Assembly (NCBI GenBank): GCA_023417475.1
Contig: JAEZFP010000049.1
Span: forward strand, 1 to 63,913
Direction: 5' to 3'
DNA length: 63,913 nt
Source: Bacillota bacterium
GTDB taxonomy: Bacteria; Bacillota; UBA4882; UBA8346
Part shown: positions 1 through 8,543 of the stretch, piece after piece
How positions within the stretch are numbered: position 1 is the stretch's first letter
Layout: each line of letters opens with the position of its first letter
The notes under the pieces: generated by a model
What the model was told of the DNA's origin: nothing
What the model saw: only the letters and a program-made list of their open reading frames with translations
Database searches by the model: none
Position numbers and translations under genes: made by a program

Positions 1-126
1 CGACTGTGCATCCTCGCTCAACGACTGTGCATCCTCGCTCAACGACCGTGCATCCTCGCTCAACGACTGTGCATCCTTGCCCGACGACTGTGCATCCTTG
101 CTCAACGACCGTGTTTCCTCGCCGGG
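1..126. repeat. 21-bp tandem repeat array (left end)
   Basis: Six consecutive 21-bp units run in perfect phase from the first base of the window. Each begins CGACYGTGCATCC and ends TCGCTCAA or a variant; the sixth, next to unique DNA, is the most degenerate. Differences are mostly C/T or A/G transitions. One minus-strand frame is open (heptad LSEDAQS), but the variants change amino acids freely, so I see no sign of coding selection. The same unit fills the other end of the window. There are no unique spacers, so this is not CRISPR. Confidence 0.95.
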
Positions 127-135
127 CGACATTGT

Positions 136-167
136 AAAGGAGCTGCATCGTTGGACGCAGCTCCTTT
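136..167 (-). terminator. hairpin ending the amino-sugar operon
   Basis: A perfect 11-bp inverted repeat (136-146 with 157-167, 10-nt loop) lies just downstream of the nagB-like gene, the last gene of the minus-strand operon. On the minus strand it is followed by only a weak T-containing stretch, so it may act as a terminator or as a 3'-end stabiliser. Confidence 0.65.
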
Positions 168-192
168 CGGGTAAACAAAACGGTTTAAAAAC

Positions 193-948
193 TCATGCCT
201 GATATTGGGCGATCAGATCCGGACTCACTTGGGACGCCGCGGCTTGGTCGAGCAGCAATACCAAGTTGGGATGGGTTTTCAGAATGGTCGCCGGAATTTG
301 CGGTGTGACCTCATTTTCAAGAGCGGCTTTAATCGCCGCCGCTTTCACCCGATGCGGCACCGGAGCGACAATCGCCCGGCTGCGCATGATCTGGGAAACA
401 GTCATCGTGATTGCTTCTTTCGGAACATCATTCAAGGTAGGAAACCAACCCTCGCCAACCTGCTGTTTTTTACAATTTTCATCCAGCTTGACGACAATAT
501 ACGCGGCTTGGACATTAAAATCGGCCGGTGGATCATTAAAGGCAATATGCGCATTTTCACCAATACCAACTATCGCCAAATCCACCGGTTCGGCCGTCAA
601 CTCTTGCGACAGCCGCGCGATGTTGGCCGGAACGTCGCCCTCGCCATCGACAAACACCGCTTTTTTCAGGTTAACCTGGTTGACGAAGCGCTCCTTCAGA
701 TATTTCCGAAAACTGGCCGGATGGCTTTCGGGCAGTCCGACATACTCATCCAGGTGAAACATCTCCACCTTGTCCCAGGCCACATCCTGCTTAATCAGCG
801 CCTTGATGGTCTCAAACTGGGAAGCCCCGGTTGACAGCACCAATCTGGCCCTTCCCTTCTCCGCAATGACGGCCTGTAAGATCCCCGCAGCTAACGCTGC
901 CGCTTCTTTCCCCAATTCTTCCGGAGTTTGCGCTACCTTTATCTTCAT
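193..948 (-). CDS. nagB: glucosamine-6-phosphate deaminase-like protein (NagB family)
   Basis: 251 aa, the usual NagB length. The family interconverts glucosamine-6-P with fructose-6-P and ammonia in the cytosol. The catalytic LDEYVG motif is present (Asp67, equivalent to E. coli Asp72). The active-site loop reads GIGENAHIAFNDPP: His134 matches E. coli His143, but the positions of Asp141 and Glu148 are Asn132 and Asp139. This marks a divergent NagB-like subfamily, so the exact substrate is uncertain. It is the last gene of a minus-strand operon with nagA, an epimerase, a SIS protein and an ABC transporter, which supports an amino-sugar role. The ATG is preceded by GGGAG. Confidence 0.8.
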   Translation of the reverse strand: MKIKVAQTPEELGKEAAALAAGILQAVIAEKGRARLVLSTGASQFETIKALIKQDVAWDKVEMFHLDEYVGLPESHPASFRKYLKERFVNQVNLKKAVFVDGEGDVPANIARLSQELTAEPVDLAIVGIGENAHIAFNDPPADFNVQAAYIVVKLDENCKKQQVGEGWFPTLNDVPKEAITMTVSQIMRSRAIVAPVPHRVKAAAIKAALENEVTPQIPATILKTHPNLVLLLDQAAASQVSPDLIAQYQA

Positions 949-990
949 TGCTTCTCCCGCCTTTATAATAATGATAGTTTACTTAAAAAA

Positions 991-2712
991 TCAACCGGCC
1001 CGGAACATATTGGACGCCTTCTCGCCCAACAGTTTGTTCGCGAGCATAATTCCGACCAGTACCACCAATGTAACGATGGTACCCAAGGCACACGCCGGCC
1101 CCAGCTTATCCTCTAATAGATATTCATAGATCGAAACCGTAACTGTCTTCCACTGCGCCGAGTAAAGAATCATCGTGGTACTGAGTTCACCGATCAACGT
1201 TGTAAAAGTGAGTAGACCCGCAGCCAAAATCCCGGGCGAGATCAGCGGAAAGGTAACCCGCCGAAAGGTGACGGCCCAAGTAGCGCCCATCACGGTTGAC
1301 GCCTGCTCCATTGCCGGGTCCATCCCCTCAAGCGACCCAACCGCCGAACGGAAGACATAGGGCATTCTGCGGACAAAGTAGGCAATAACCAGGATAAACG
1401 CCGTTCCCGCCAGGTACAACGGCGGTTGAATAAAAGCCGAAAGCATCGCCACACCCACCACAATCCCCGGCAATACAAACGGCAACATGACAGTGACATC
1501 AATCAGCCATTTGCCTTTGAATTGCTTCTTCACCGCAATGTAGGCGATCAGCGTTCCGACAATTACCGAGAGCAACGTGGCGACCAACGAAAGGGTCAAA
1601 CTGTTTTGCAACGGACCCAACGCATGAATGAATACTTTTTGAAAGTTAATAAAGGACAACTTGGTCGGCCAGGGAGTCCCGGCCCAACGTTCCGATAAGG
1701 CGGCGACCACTACGGTCAAATGCGGCGCCAACGAAGCCCCGATTAACGCGATAACATAGACAAGGCTCAGCGCTTTCACGATGGGGTTTTCGATCGGTTT
1801 CACCGCCCGCGTGGTCATGGTCAAGGTGACGGCCTTATTCCGCGCCGTAATGTATTTCATAATCAATAACGCGCCGATCGAAAAGACCACACTGACCAGA
1901 CTGATGGCGCTGGCGGTATTGATGTTGTAATATCCGGCCACTTGAAAGAAGATCAAGGTCGGCAAGACATAAAATTCGCCGCCCAAAATCGAGGGAACCC
2001 CGAAGTTACCGATCGCGCGCATAAAAACGGTGATAGCCCCGGCGGCGATCGCCGGCAGGACCAAGGGAAGGGTGATCGTGCGGAGTTTCCGCATCACACT
2101 GGCCCCCATGATGGTGGCGCTTTCCTCTAAATACGGGTCAGCTACGGCCAACGCCCCCTGAACCATTAAAAAGACATACGGATAATAACTTAGCGCCATC
2201 GCCAGGGTAATGCCATGAAACCCGTAGATACTCGGCAAGGTAATGCCAAACCACGTTTTCATGAGATACGTGATAAAACCGTTTTTACCCAGCAGCAAAA
2301 TCCACGAATACGCTCCGACAAACGGCGGCATGATGATTGGCAACGTTGCCAGTGAGGTAAAAATAGTTTTACCGGGAATCGCCACCCGACTCATAATATA
2401 GGCCAACGGTAGCCCCAACAGAATTGCCAGAAATACCGAAGCAATACTGGTATAAAGCGAATTTAGGGTCGCCTTTATGTATAATGCCGATGTAAAGAAA
2501 CGATTGAAGTTTTTCAAAGTCAAGTTTTCCCAAGCAACGGGTTTTCCCGACTCAAAAAAACTGGACATCAACATCTTGCCGATGGGCAAGATCAGAAACA
2601 TCACTAAAACGCCCAACACGACCAACATCACGGCAATAACTGAAAAATCGATGTCTTTCAGCGATAGTCGCTTCTTACTGATTGGAAGGGTTACCGGGTT
2701 GCTCGTTTGCAA
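991..2712 (-). CDS. ABC transporter permease, fused double module (FbpB/AfuB type)
   Basis: 573 aa inner-membrane protein with two binding-protein-dependent permease halves, about residues 60-290 and 340-560, each with about six membrane segments. This fused layout is typical of ferric-iron (FbpB/SfuB), sugar-phosphate (AfuB) and aminoethylphosphonate permeases. Translation probably starts at TTG, one base after the stop of the upstream ATPase gene, behind GGGGG with about 7-nt spacing. It works with the ATPase at 2714-3820 and the binding protein at 3908-4897. The operon context argues for a phosphorylated or amino sugar rather than iron. Confidence 0.85.
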   Translation of the reverse strand: MQTSNPVTLPISKKRLSLKDIDFSVIAVMLVVLGVLVMFLILPIGKMLMSSFFESGKPVAWENLTLKNFNRFFTSALYIKATLNSLYTSIASVFLAILLGLPLAYIMSRVAIPGKTIFTSLATLPIIMPPFVGAYSWILLLGKNGFITYLMKTWFGITLPSIYGFHGITLAMALSYYPYVFLMVQGALAVADPYLEESATIMGASVMRKLRTITLPLVLPAIAAGAITVFMRAIGNFGVPSILGGEFYVLPTLIFFQVAGYYNINTASAISLVSVVFSIGALLIMKYITARNKAVTLTMTTRAVKPIENPIVKALSLVYVIALIGASLAPHLTVVVAALSERWAGTPWPTKLSFINFQKVFIHALGPLQNSLTLSLVATLLSVIVGTLIAYIAVKKQFKGKWLIDVTVMLPFVLPGIVVGVAMLSAFIQPPLYLAGTAFILVIAYFVRRMPYVFRSAVGSLEGMDPAMEQASTVMGATWAVTFRRVTFPLISPGILAAGLLTFTTLIGELSTTMILYSAQWKTVTVSIYEYLLEDKLGPACALGTIVTLVVLVGIMLANKLLGEKASNMFRAG

Positions 2713-2713
2713 G

Positions 2714-3820
2714 TTAATTCCCCCCGTTTAGTAGATTTTTCTGTTCAAACGGGAACAAGATCCCATCCGACGCCTCCAATATCAAATAACCGGTCGAACC
2801 TTCCGCTAAGGCTTCAATCCGCCGATTCAACGAAATATTGACTTCTTTCCCGGTTGCTAATTTTACCGTATAGCGAACGGTTTCACCCAAATAAAGAATG
2901 TGGGAAATGGTGCAAGGGATGCTCTTTTGGGAAACCGGCTGGGTAGCCAACGACACTTTTTCCGGGCGGAAGAATAGAATCGCCTGTTTTCCGGGGCTGA
3001 AACTGCCGGCTTCGCCGCGGGCGGCGGCAACGTTGATCATCGAATCCCCAACCGCCACTTGATAGCGTCCGGCTTCATCACCCCGAATCTCAACATCCAG
3101 GAAATTGGCTTTGCCGATAAAATCCGCGACCAAGACCGAAGCCGGGTCCTCATAAATGTCATAGGATTTCCCCAATTGGCTAACCTTTCCGCCATGCATG
3201 ACCGCGATATAATCGGAAATGCTCAGAGCTTCCTCCTGATCGTGCGTTACATAAACAGTGGTAATCCCCGCTTTTTTCTGAACTTTCCGGATCTCTTCCC
3301 GCATGTAGACGCGGAGTTTGGCGTCAAGATTGGAGAGCGGCTCGTCCAACAGTAAGATCTTCGGTTCGTAAACCAACGCTCGCGCCAAAGCGATCCGTTG
3401 TTGTTGCCCGCCGCTGAGTTGCGAAGGTTTCCTGTCAATGGTATGGGCCAACCCGACCAGCTCCAATACCTTCTCAACCCGTTGCCGCATTTCGGCTTTT
3501 TGAATATTTCTAATCTTCAGTCCGTAGGCCACGTTCTCGTACACCGTCATATGGGGGAACAAGGCGTAGCTTTGAAAGACCATGCCAATCTGCCGCCGGT
3601 GCGGCGGAAACGTCGTATAGTCCTCATTGCCAAATAAAATATGTCCCGACGTCGGGTTCTCCAAACCGGCGATCATCCGCAACGTCGTAGTTTTGCCACA
3701 TCCGCTGGGCCCCAACAAGGTAAAGAGGCTCCCCTCCGGGACGGTAAAGTTGATCTGGTCAACGGCACGCGATCCGCCCGCAAAATCTTTGATCAAATCT
3801 TTCACACTTAAGTTACTCAT
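2714..3820 (-). CDS. ABC transporter ATPase (FbpC/AfuC/PotA type)
   Basis: 368 aa cytosolic ATPase. Visible motifs are Walker A GPSGCGKT, signature LSGGQQQR, Walker B ILLLDEPLSNLD and the H-loop VTHDQEEA, followed by a TOBE-like C-terminal region from about residue 240. The open frame reaches 3838, but an AGGAGG sits 7 nt before the ATG at 3820 (protein starts MSNLSVKDL), so I use that start. It is nearly adjacent to the permease gene (one base apart) and follows the binding-protein gene across a hairpin. Confidence 0.9.
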   Translation of the reverse strand: MSNLSVKDLIKDFAGGSRAVDQINFTVPEGSLFTLLGPSGCGKTTTLRMIAGLENPTSGHILFGNEDYTTFPPHRRQIGMVFQSYALFPHMTVYENVAYGLKIRNIQKAEMRQRVEKVLELVGLAHTIDRKPSQLSGGQQQRIALARALVYEPKILLLDEPLSNLDAKLRVYMREEIRKVQKKAGITTVYVTHDQEEALSISDYIAVMHGGKVSQLGKSYDIYEDPASVLVADFIGKANFLDVEIRGDEAGRYQVAVGDSMINVAAARGEAGSFSPGKQAILFFRPEKVSLATQPVSQKSIPCTISHILYLGETVRYTVKLATGKEVNISLNRRIEALAEGSTGYLILEASDGILFPFEQKNLLNGGN

Positions 3821-3848
3821 CCAATTACCTCCTGGCATTCTCTAATCC

Positions 3849-3879
3849 GTGCGGAAACCGCTTCAAACGGTTTCCGCAC
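3849..3879 (-). terminator. intercistronic hairpin after binding-protein gene
   Basis: Perfect 12-bp stem (3849-3860 with 3868-3879) and 7-nt loop between the binding-protein gene and the ATPase gene. There is no T-tract, so partial termination or 3'-end protection is more likely than full termination. Such an element would give more binding protein than ATPase and permease. The other two complete transporters in the window have equivalents at 41469-41498 and 54721-54750. Confidence 0.7.
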
Positions 3880-3907
3880 CGGCGGGTGAATAGTACGATG
3901 GTCTAGT

Positions 3908-4897
3908 TTACCGTTTGGATGCAAAGATATCGTCAAATTTCATCAACGTATCTTGTTTTTGGTCGCCCGCTGCTTTTTCATCGTATTTCATGAATTTGAT
4001 CTTGGCGGTGGGGATTAACCCTTCCTTGACCGGAACATCGCTCCGCCCCATCCGGCGGGATTCTTTATCCGCCACGACCGCCATCACTTCTTTGGTTGTT
4101 ACAAAATCCATAAACTTTTTGGCGTTCTCCGGATTGGGGCCGTTTTTGATGATCGCCACAGTATCAAAGCGTAATGCGGTTCCGTCTTTCGGATAAATCG
4201 CTTTCACCGGATAACCCTCTTGAATCAGGGTATAGACGTTGGATTCACCGGTTAACCCAATGGCAAACTCACCATTGGCAACGCCTTGATACGAAAGTTT
4301 GGATGAAGAAGTAATGCTGGCGTTATTGACGATCTTTTTCACAAAATCCCAACCATATAGCTGCAACATGATATTCAATTGGGCAAAACCGGAGCCGGAG
4401 ACCGCCGGATTGGCCATGATCATTTTGCCTTTCCATTTGGGGTTAGTCAGGTCTTTCCAGCTTTGAGGCGCATCTTTCTCTTTGATCGTTTTGGTGTTAA
4501 TGATAATTACTTGCAATGGCAATGAAAAAGCGTAGTAATAATTCTTCGGATGTTTGAAGTTCTTTTTGAAAGCCGAATCATTGGCCGACTTATACGGTTG
4601 AAGCAGCTCGATCAGCCCGTCCACGGTCTCGGTCCCGCCGGTCAGGAGAATGTCGGCCCGGGGATTTACCCTTTCGGTACGAATCCGGGTGGCCAATTCG
4701 CCAGTCCCGGAGTTGATAACATCCACGGAGATATCCGGATATTTTTTGTTCCACATTTCGATAATAATATCGGTGGTTGCTTTGGTAGCCGGCGAGTATA
4801 CAACCAGTTTTCCAGCCGCCGTTGCCATCGGAACCATGGTCAAAGTCATTACCAACATCAAACCCATAACCAACCATAACATTTTGCTGCGTTTCAT
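3908..4897 (-). CDS. extracellular solute-binding protein (AfuA/FbpA-like)
   Basis: 329 aa from the ATG at 4897, which has AAGGGG upstream; the frame itself extends to 4927. A Sec signal peptide (basic start, hydrophobic stretch, cleavage near TAAG) precedes a periplasmic-binding fold starting LVVYSPATKATTD. Family members bind ferric iron, sugar phosphates (AfuA) or phosphonates. I do not see an obvious conserved Tyr-Tyr iron-ligand pair but cannot exclude one. Its place between nagB-, nagA- and epimerase-type genes suggests an amino-sugar or sugar-phosphate ligand. Confidence 0.82.
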   Translation of the reverse strand: MKRSKMLWLVMGLMLVMTLTMVPMATAAGKLVVYSPATKATTDIIIEMWNKKYPDISVDVINSGTGELATRIRTERVNPRADILLTGGTETVDGLIELLQPYKSANDSAFKKNFKHPKNYYYAFSLPLQVIIINTKTIKEKDAPQSWKDLTNPKWKGKMIMANPAVSGSGFAQLNIMLQLYGWDFVKKIVNNASITSSSKLSYQGVANGEFAIGLTGESNVYTLIQEGYPVKAIYPKDGTALRFDTVAIIKNGPNPENAKKFMDFVTTKEVMAVVADKESRRMGRSDVPVKEGLIPTAKIKFMKYDEKAAGDQKQDTLMKFDDIFASKR

Positions 4898-4993
4898 AAT
4901 TCTACACCCCTTTTTTGTTGATCTCAATAATACTGTTCAAGCACCTGCCAACTGTCCGATCACCTCCCTGAAACATGACGTCCGCTGTTTGCA

Positions 4994-5770
4994 TCAGCAA
5001 AAATGGGCGCGTAATAAATTCTTGACTCGTAAAACCTCCGCAAAATCACTTAATTCAATGACCCACCAGGTTACCCCATATCCCAGCACCCGGTCTAAGA
5101 TCCCCCCGATACTCTCGAGGTTTTGCGGCTCCATATGCCGCCCCGCCAACGTTTCAATCTCATACAGATGGAGATTGCGAATGCGTTGAGCATACGGCGC
5201 GATATACTCTTCCAATTTAACGCTGCTTTGGGTCATCGCGAGACAAGCCCGGGCATGACCAATGTCTAAAGTAACCATGGCTCCGCTCGCCTCAACCAGC
5301 AGCGCCAGTTTCTCGGGTACACTGGTCCAACCTTTTTTTAGGTTTTCCAGACAGACGGTAACTCCCTGCGCCTTGCCGTACTCCACCAGTTCTTTGAGAT
5401 TACGAACGGCTGTTTCCCATGAGAGTTCAGCCTCGGCAATGCTCCGCGAGCCGATATGGAGATTAAAATGAGTCTCCGGAAACACTTTCAAAAAATCAAT
5501 ATACATCTTCAGATATGCCAGCGCCGCTCCGGAAACCCGGGGATCGGCGTGAGCCAACTCAACATCCTGGCAGGGCGCGTGGAACCGCGAAGGCAACCCG
5601 CTTCCCAACGCCGCGTCCACAAAAGCTTTGCGCGCATTGGAGGCGGCCGGAATCCGGTAATAGTCCAAGTTCCAATCCAAACCATCGAACTGATTGGTTA
5701 CCCCCAAATCAACGGCTCGCTGATAATCTCCTCCGGTCACCCGGGTCGTTAAAACTAATTTTGGTTGCAT
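4994..5770 (-). CDS. sugar phosphate isomerase/epimerase-like TIM-barrel protein
   Basis: 258 aa, resembling the xylose-isomerase-like TIM-barrel (AP endonuclease 2) superfamily. The motifs NLHIGS, VCLENL and VTLDIGHA supply the His, Glu and Asp/His metal ligands typical of the fold. I choose the ATG at 5770 (GGAG about 8 nt upstream) over a TTG one codon earlier. It probably isomerises or epimerises a sugar or sugar phosphate, but the substrate cannot be read from the sequence. It lies in the operon between the binding protein and the ceramidase-like gene. Confidence 0.75.
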   Translation of the reverse strand: MQPKLVLTTRVTGGDYQRAVDLGVTNQFDGLDWNLDYYRIPAASNARKAFVDAALGSGLPSRFHAPCQDVELAHADPRVSGAALAYLKMYIDFLKVFPETHFNLHIGSRSIAEAELSWETAVRNLKELVEYGKAQGVTVCLENLKKGWTSVPEKLALLVEASGAMVTLDIGHARACLAMTQSSVKLEEYIAPYAQRIRNLHLYEIETLAGRHMEPQNLESIGGILDRVLGYGVTWWVIELSDFAEVLRVKNLLRAHFC

Positions 5771-5800
5771 CAAGTCTGCTCCTTCCGATCTAATTTAGGG

Positions 5801-7183
5801 TTATTGATTGAAAAATACCCTTTCAAGGTTCTTGGCGTCTGCCGCAGCGGTCTCATGCCGGAGCGTTTGCAACATCCTGCCGATGACGGCAACCACCGTC
5901 TCCCCGGCCCCTTGGACTAAACGGGCAGGCAGTCCGTAATAACGATACGAATCTTCGATCTCATAACCGCCTTGGGCGTAAGCGGCGGCAGGCGCCACAT
6001 AACCAATGGCATCATTGCAATAGCCGATGATAAACACCTTTTTCCCGGGTCGCGCTTGCTTGACCTGTTGTCCCAACTCATGAAAGAATTCTCCGGGAAA
6101 TGTAACAAACTCAACCTCGCCCAAAGCGAATACCGCGACTTCGGTGGTTAATCCCGGAGCAAGCTGTCCGGCTTCCGCCCGGCGCCGCTGCGCTTCCGCC
6201 CATTGACTCCAAACTTCAGCCTGACGGATGGACCCGTAAGCGGCGGCGGCGCCTCGAAGTTCTTTGGCTTGCGCTGCCAATTCCAGTTGTAGTTTTTGAT
6301 ATTCCGCCGCAGTGGGCAGCGGTTCCTCCAACGCCAATTTCACCTCACAACCCGCGAAGCGCAACGTGGGGTCAGTGATCGCTTCAGCCGTCTCCACCGC
6401 TTCAATTACCCGGCCCGCCAAGATCCGGCCCAAACGTTCCGCTTCGGCGAACGTCCGCTTGGATGCGGCGGCGTTCTGAATACTGTCTGTCGCTCGGTGG
6501 CCGACATTAATATCGCCGGTTGCTCCATTAAAAAACAGACTCTCGCAGCCCGGGTAGACCTGGACCAGGGTCTTCTGTAAGTAATAGGGATAATCGCCTG
6601 AGACCAACCGGTTCTCCGGCCCCAGCACCACCGGATGGCAGGCGTAATTGACCAGCAAAATTCGACGCCCGTCATCATCATCAAACCGAAGAACCATTAT
6701 ATCCGGATCGGTCGGGCCTTCGGCAATCCGGCGGTTTTTACCCACCAGCGAGCAGCTTGACCGACCAACCGCCGGCCGTACCGTTGCCATGGTCTGGTTA
6801 GCGATTACAATCGCCGCGGTGATTCGCTCCGTCAATTGGGCGATATACCGGAGATCCGGCTCACCTAAAAATCCCCCCACAATCGATACCGGACCGGAAT
6901 GCGTATGGGTTGCGCCGATGATCATTTGTTGCGGAACAATATCGGTCCGTCGCGCGGCCTCCGCTCGGATCCACCCGATTGTCTCCCGCGCCAACCCCAG
7001 CAGGTCTGCCGTCACCAGCGCGATTTTTTGCCGACCGTCGGAGATGACAACCGCCCGCGCCCATAAAGCGTCGTGCACACCGCAGCTGTTGCCTTGTCTG
7101 GCGACAAACCCCGTCAGTTCACAGTCCAATGGCGGCGTAATTTCAACTTTTCCGAATCCGACCTTAATTTTGGCGTTTTGCAT
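5801..7183 (-). CDS. neutral/alkaline ceramidase-like hydrolase
   Basis: 460 aa resembling the N-terminal catalytic region of neutral ceramidase-type proteins: opening VGFGKVEITPPL, then GATHTHSGP (Zn-binding and catalytic region) and NYACHPVVLG. It is shorter than the roughly 650-750 aa secreted ceramidases and has no signal peptide, so it is probably a cytosolic amidase-like enzyme. In an amino-sugar operon it may deacylate an N-acylated sugar, which is inference. The ATG follows GGGGTG. Confidence 0.72.
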   Translation of the reverse strand: MQNAKIKVGFGKVEITPPLDCELTGFVARQGNSCGVHDALWARAVVISDGRQKIALVTADLLGLARETIGWIRAEAARRTDIVPQQMIIGATHTHSGPVSIVGGFLGEPDLRYIAQLTERITAAIVIANQTMATVRPAVGRSSCSLVGKNRRIAEGPTDPDIMVLRFDDDDGRRILLVNYACHPVVLGPENRLVSGDYPYYLQKTLVQVYPGCESLFFNGATGDINVGHRATDSIQNAAASKRTFAEAERLGRILAGRVIEAVETAEAITDPTLRFAGCEVKLALEEPLPTAAEYQKLQLELAAQAKELRGAAAAYGSIRQAEVWSQWAEAQRRRAEAGQLAPGLTTEVAVFALGEVEFVTFPGEFFHELGQQVKQARPGKKVFIIGYCNDAIGYVAPAAAYAQGGYEIEDSYRYYGLPARLVQGAGETVVAVIGRMLQTLRHETAAADAKNLERVFFNQ

Positions 7184-7233
7184 GATTCACCCCAAGTATG
7201 GTCCCACAGCGTAACAGGAGCGAGTCGCTGTAG

Positions 7234-8463
7234 TTAATGTGATTTTTGATAAACAATTTTACCGTTTACCATTGTCATTAAAATATCAAACTCGTCATCA
7301 AAGACGGTCAGATCCGCCCGCAACCCCTTGGCGATCAGCCCGCGTTCAAACGTTACCCCCTGCATCCGGGCGGGATTTAGCGTCACTAATTTCACCGCAT
7401 CCACCACATTTAACCCAACCAAATTGACCATATTCCTGACGAGTTGATTCATTGTCGCCACACTGCTGGCAAAGGCGCTCCGGTCGGCCAGTTTGGCCAC
7501 GTAGTTACCGGGCTGGGTCGGGATTTCAAATTCAGCGGGAATATCGGCTTCAACAATAACATCCAAACCTCCCAATTGGTACCGGCCCGGCCCCAGTCCC
7601 GCTGCGGCCATCGAGTCCGTCACCAGACAGACTTTGTCTAGCCCTTTGGCGATTAAAACCAACTTCATCAAGCTTGGCGGTAGGTGGTGCCCATCCGCAA
7701 TCATCTCCGTGGTCAACTCATCGGAGATTAACACCGATTCAATGACGCCCGGGATTCGATAGGCTTTTACCCGCTCAATCCCGGACATTCCGGAGAACAT
7801 ATGGGTCGCGTGAGAATACCCGCACTCGATCGCCTGCAACACCTGTTGATAGGTGGCGCTGGAGTGCGCGATCGAAGCCACAATCCCCCGTTTTTTCAGT
7901 TCCTGCCCCAATTCATGAGCGCCCGGCAGTTCCGGCGCAGCGGAGACCCGTTTGATGAACGGGTATTTGTCGAGGATGGGCAGATAATCTTGGGGATCTG
8001 GCGTGATGATATACTGGGGATTTTGCGCTCCTTTTTGGTCTAGGTTAAAATAAGGCCCCTCCAAGTGGGCTCCGATAATCTCTGCCCCGCCCAAATCTTC
8101 TTTCAACGCTTGACTGATAGCGTCCAAGGCGTTAGTAATTGAGGAGAGCGATCCGGATAACGTTGTTGGAAGGAATGCGGTAACTCCACCTTTGACCAAT
8201 CCTTGCGCCATTTTTGCCAGTTCGTCGACTGAACCGCTCATCACGTCTCCGCCCCAGGCGCCGTGCAGATGGAGATCGATAAATCCCGGACTGATATACG
8301 CCCCTTTAATATCAATAACCCGCGCTTCGTTCGGAACATTGATGGCGGAGAGTGGGCCAAAGTCCCTGATTAAACCCGCTTCCACCAAGATCGCTCCGTG
8401 TTCGATTTGGCGAATTGGCGTCACGATCGTAGCATTGGTAAATACTATTGTCGGTTTGTCCAT
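7234..8463 (-). CDS. nagA: N-acetylglucosamine-6-phosphate deacetylase
   Basis: 409 aa amidohydrolase, typical NagA length. Motifs: GFIDLHLHG (metal-binding HxH), HLEGPYF (the NagA Glu ligand), IAHSSAT and ATHMFSGM, and LVTDSMAAAG with the catalytic Asp. It removes acetate from GlcNAc-6-P to give glucosamine-6-P for the NagB-like enzyme of the same operon. AAGGAG precedes the ATG. Cytosolic. Confidence 0.93.
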   Translation of the reverse strand: MDKPTIVFTNATIVTPIRQIEHGAILVEAGLIRDFGPLSAINVPNEARVIDIKGAYISPGFIDLHLHGAWGGDVMSGSVDELAKMAQGLVKGGVTAFLPTTLSGSLSSITNALDAISQALKEDLGGAEIIGAHLEGPYFNLDQKGAQNPQYIITPDPQDYLPILDKYPFIKRVSAAPELPGAHELGQELKKRGIVASIAHSSATYQQVLQAIECGYSHATHMFSGMSGIERVKAYRIPGVIESVLISDELTTEMIADGHHLPPSLMKLVLIAKGLDKVCLVTDSMAAAGLGPGRYQLGGLDVIVEADIPAEFEIPTQPGNYVAKLADRSAFASSVATMNQLVRNMVNLVGLNVVDAVKLVTLNPARMQGVTFERGLIAKGLRADLTVFDDEFDILMTMVNGKIVYQKSH

Positions 8464-8543
8464 CTTGCAATTTCTCCTTACAAAAGCAGCTCATTTATGT
8501 TTTAAACTAAACGGTTCGCTTGAGCGAACAATCCGCTTTTTTA

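Noticed and set aside
1..126. Short regular repeats as a CRISPR array
   Set aside because: The units follow each other without spacers and no cas genes are present.
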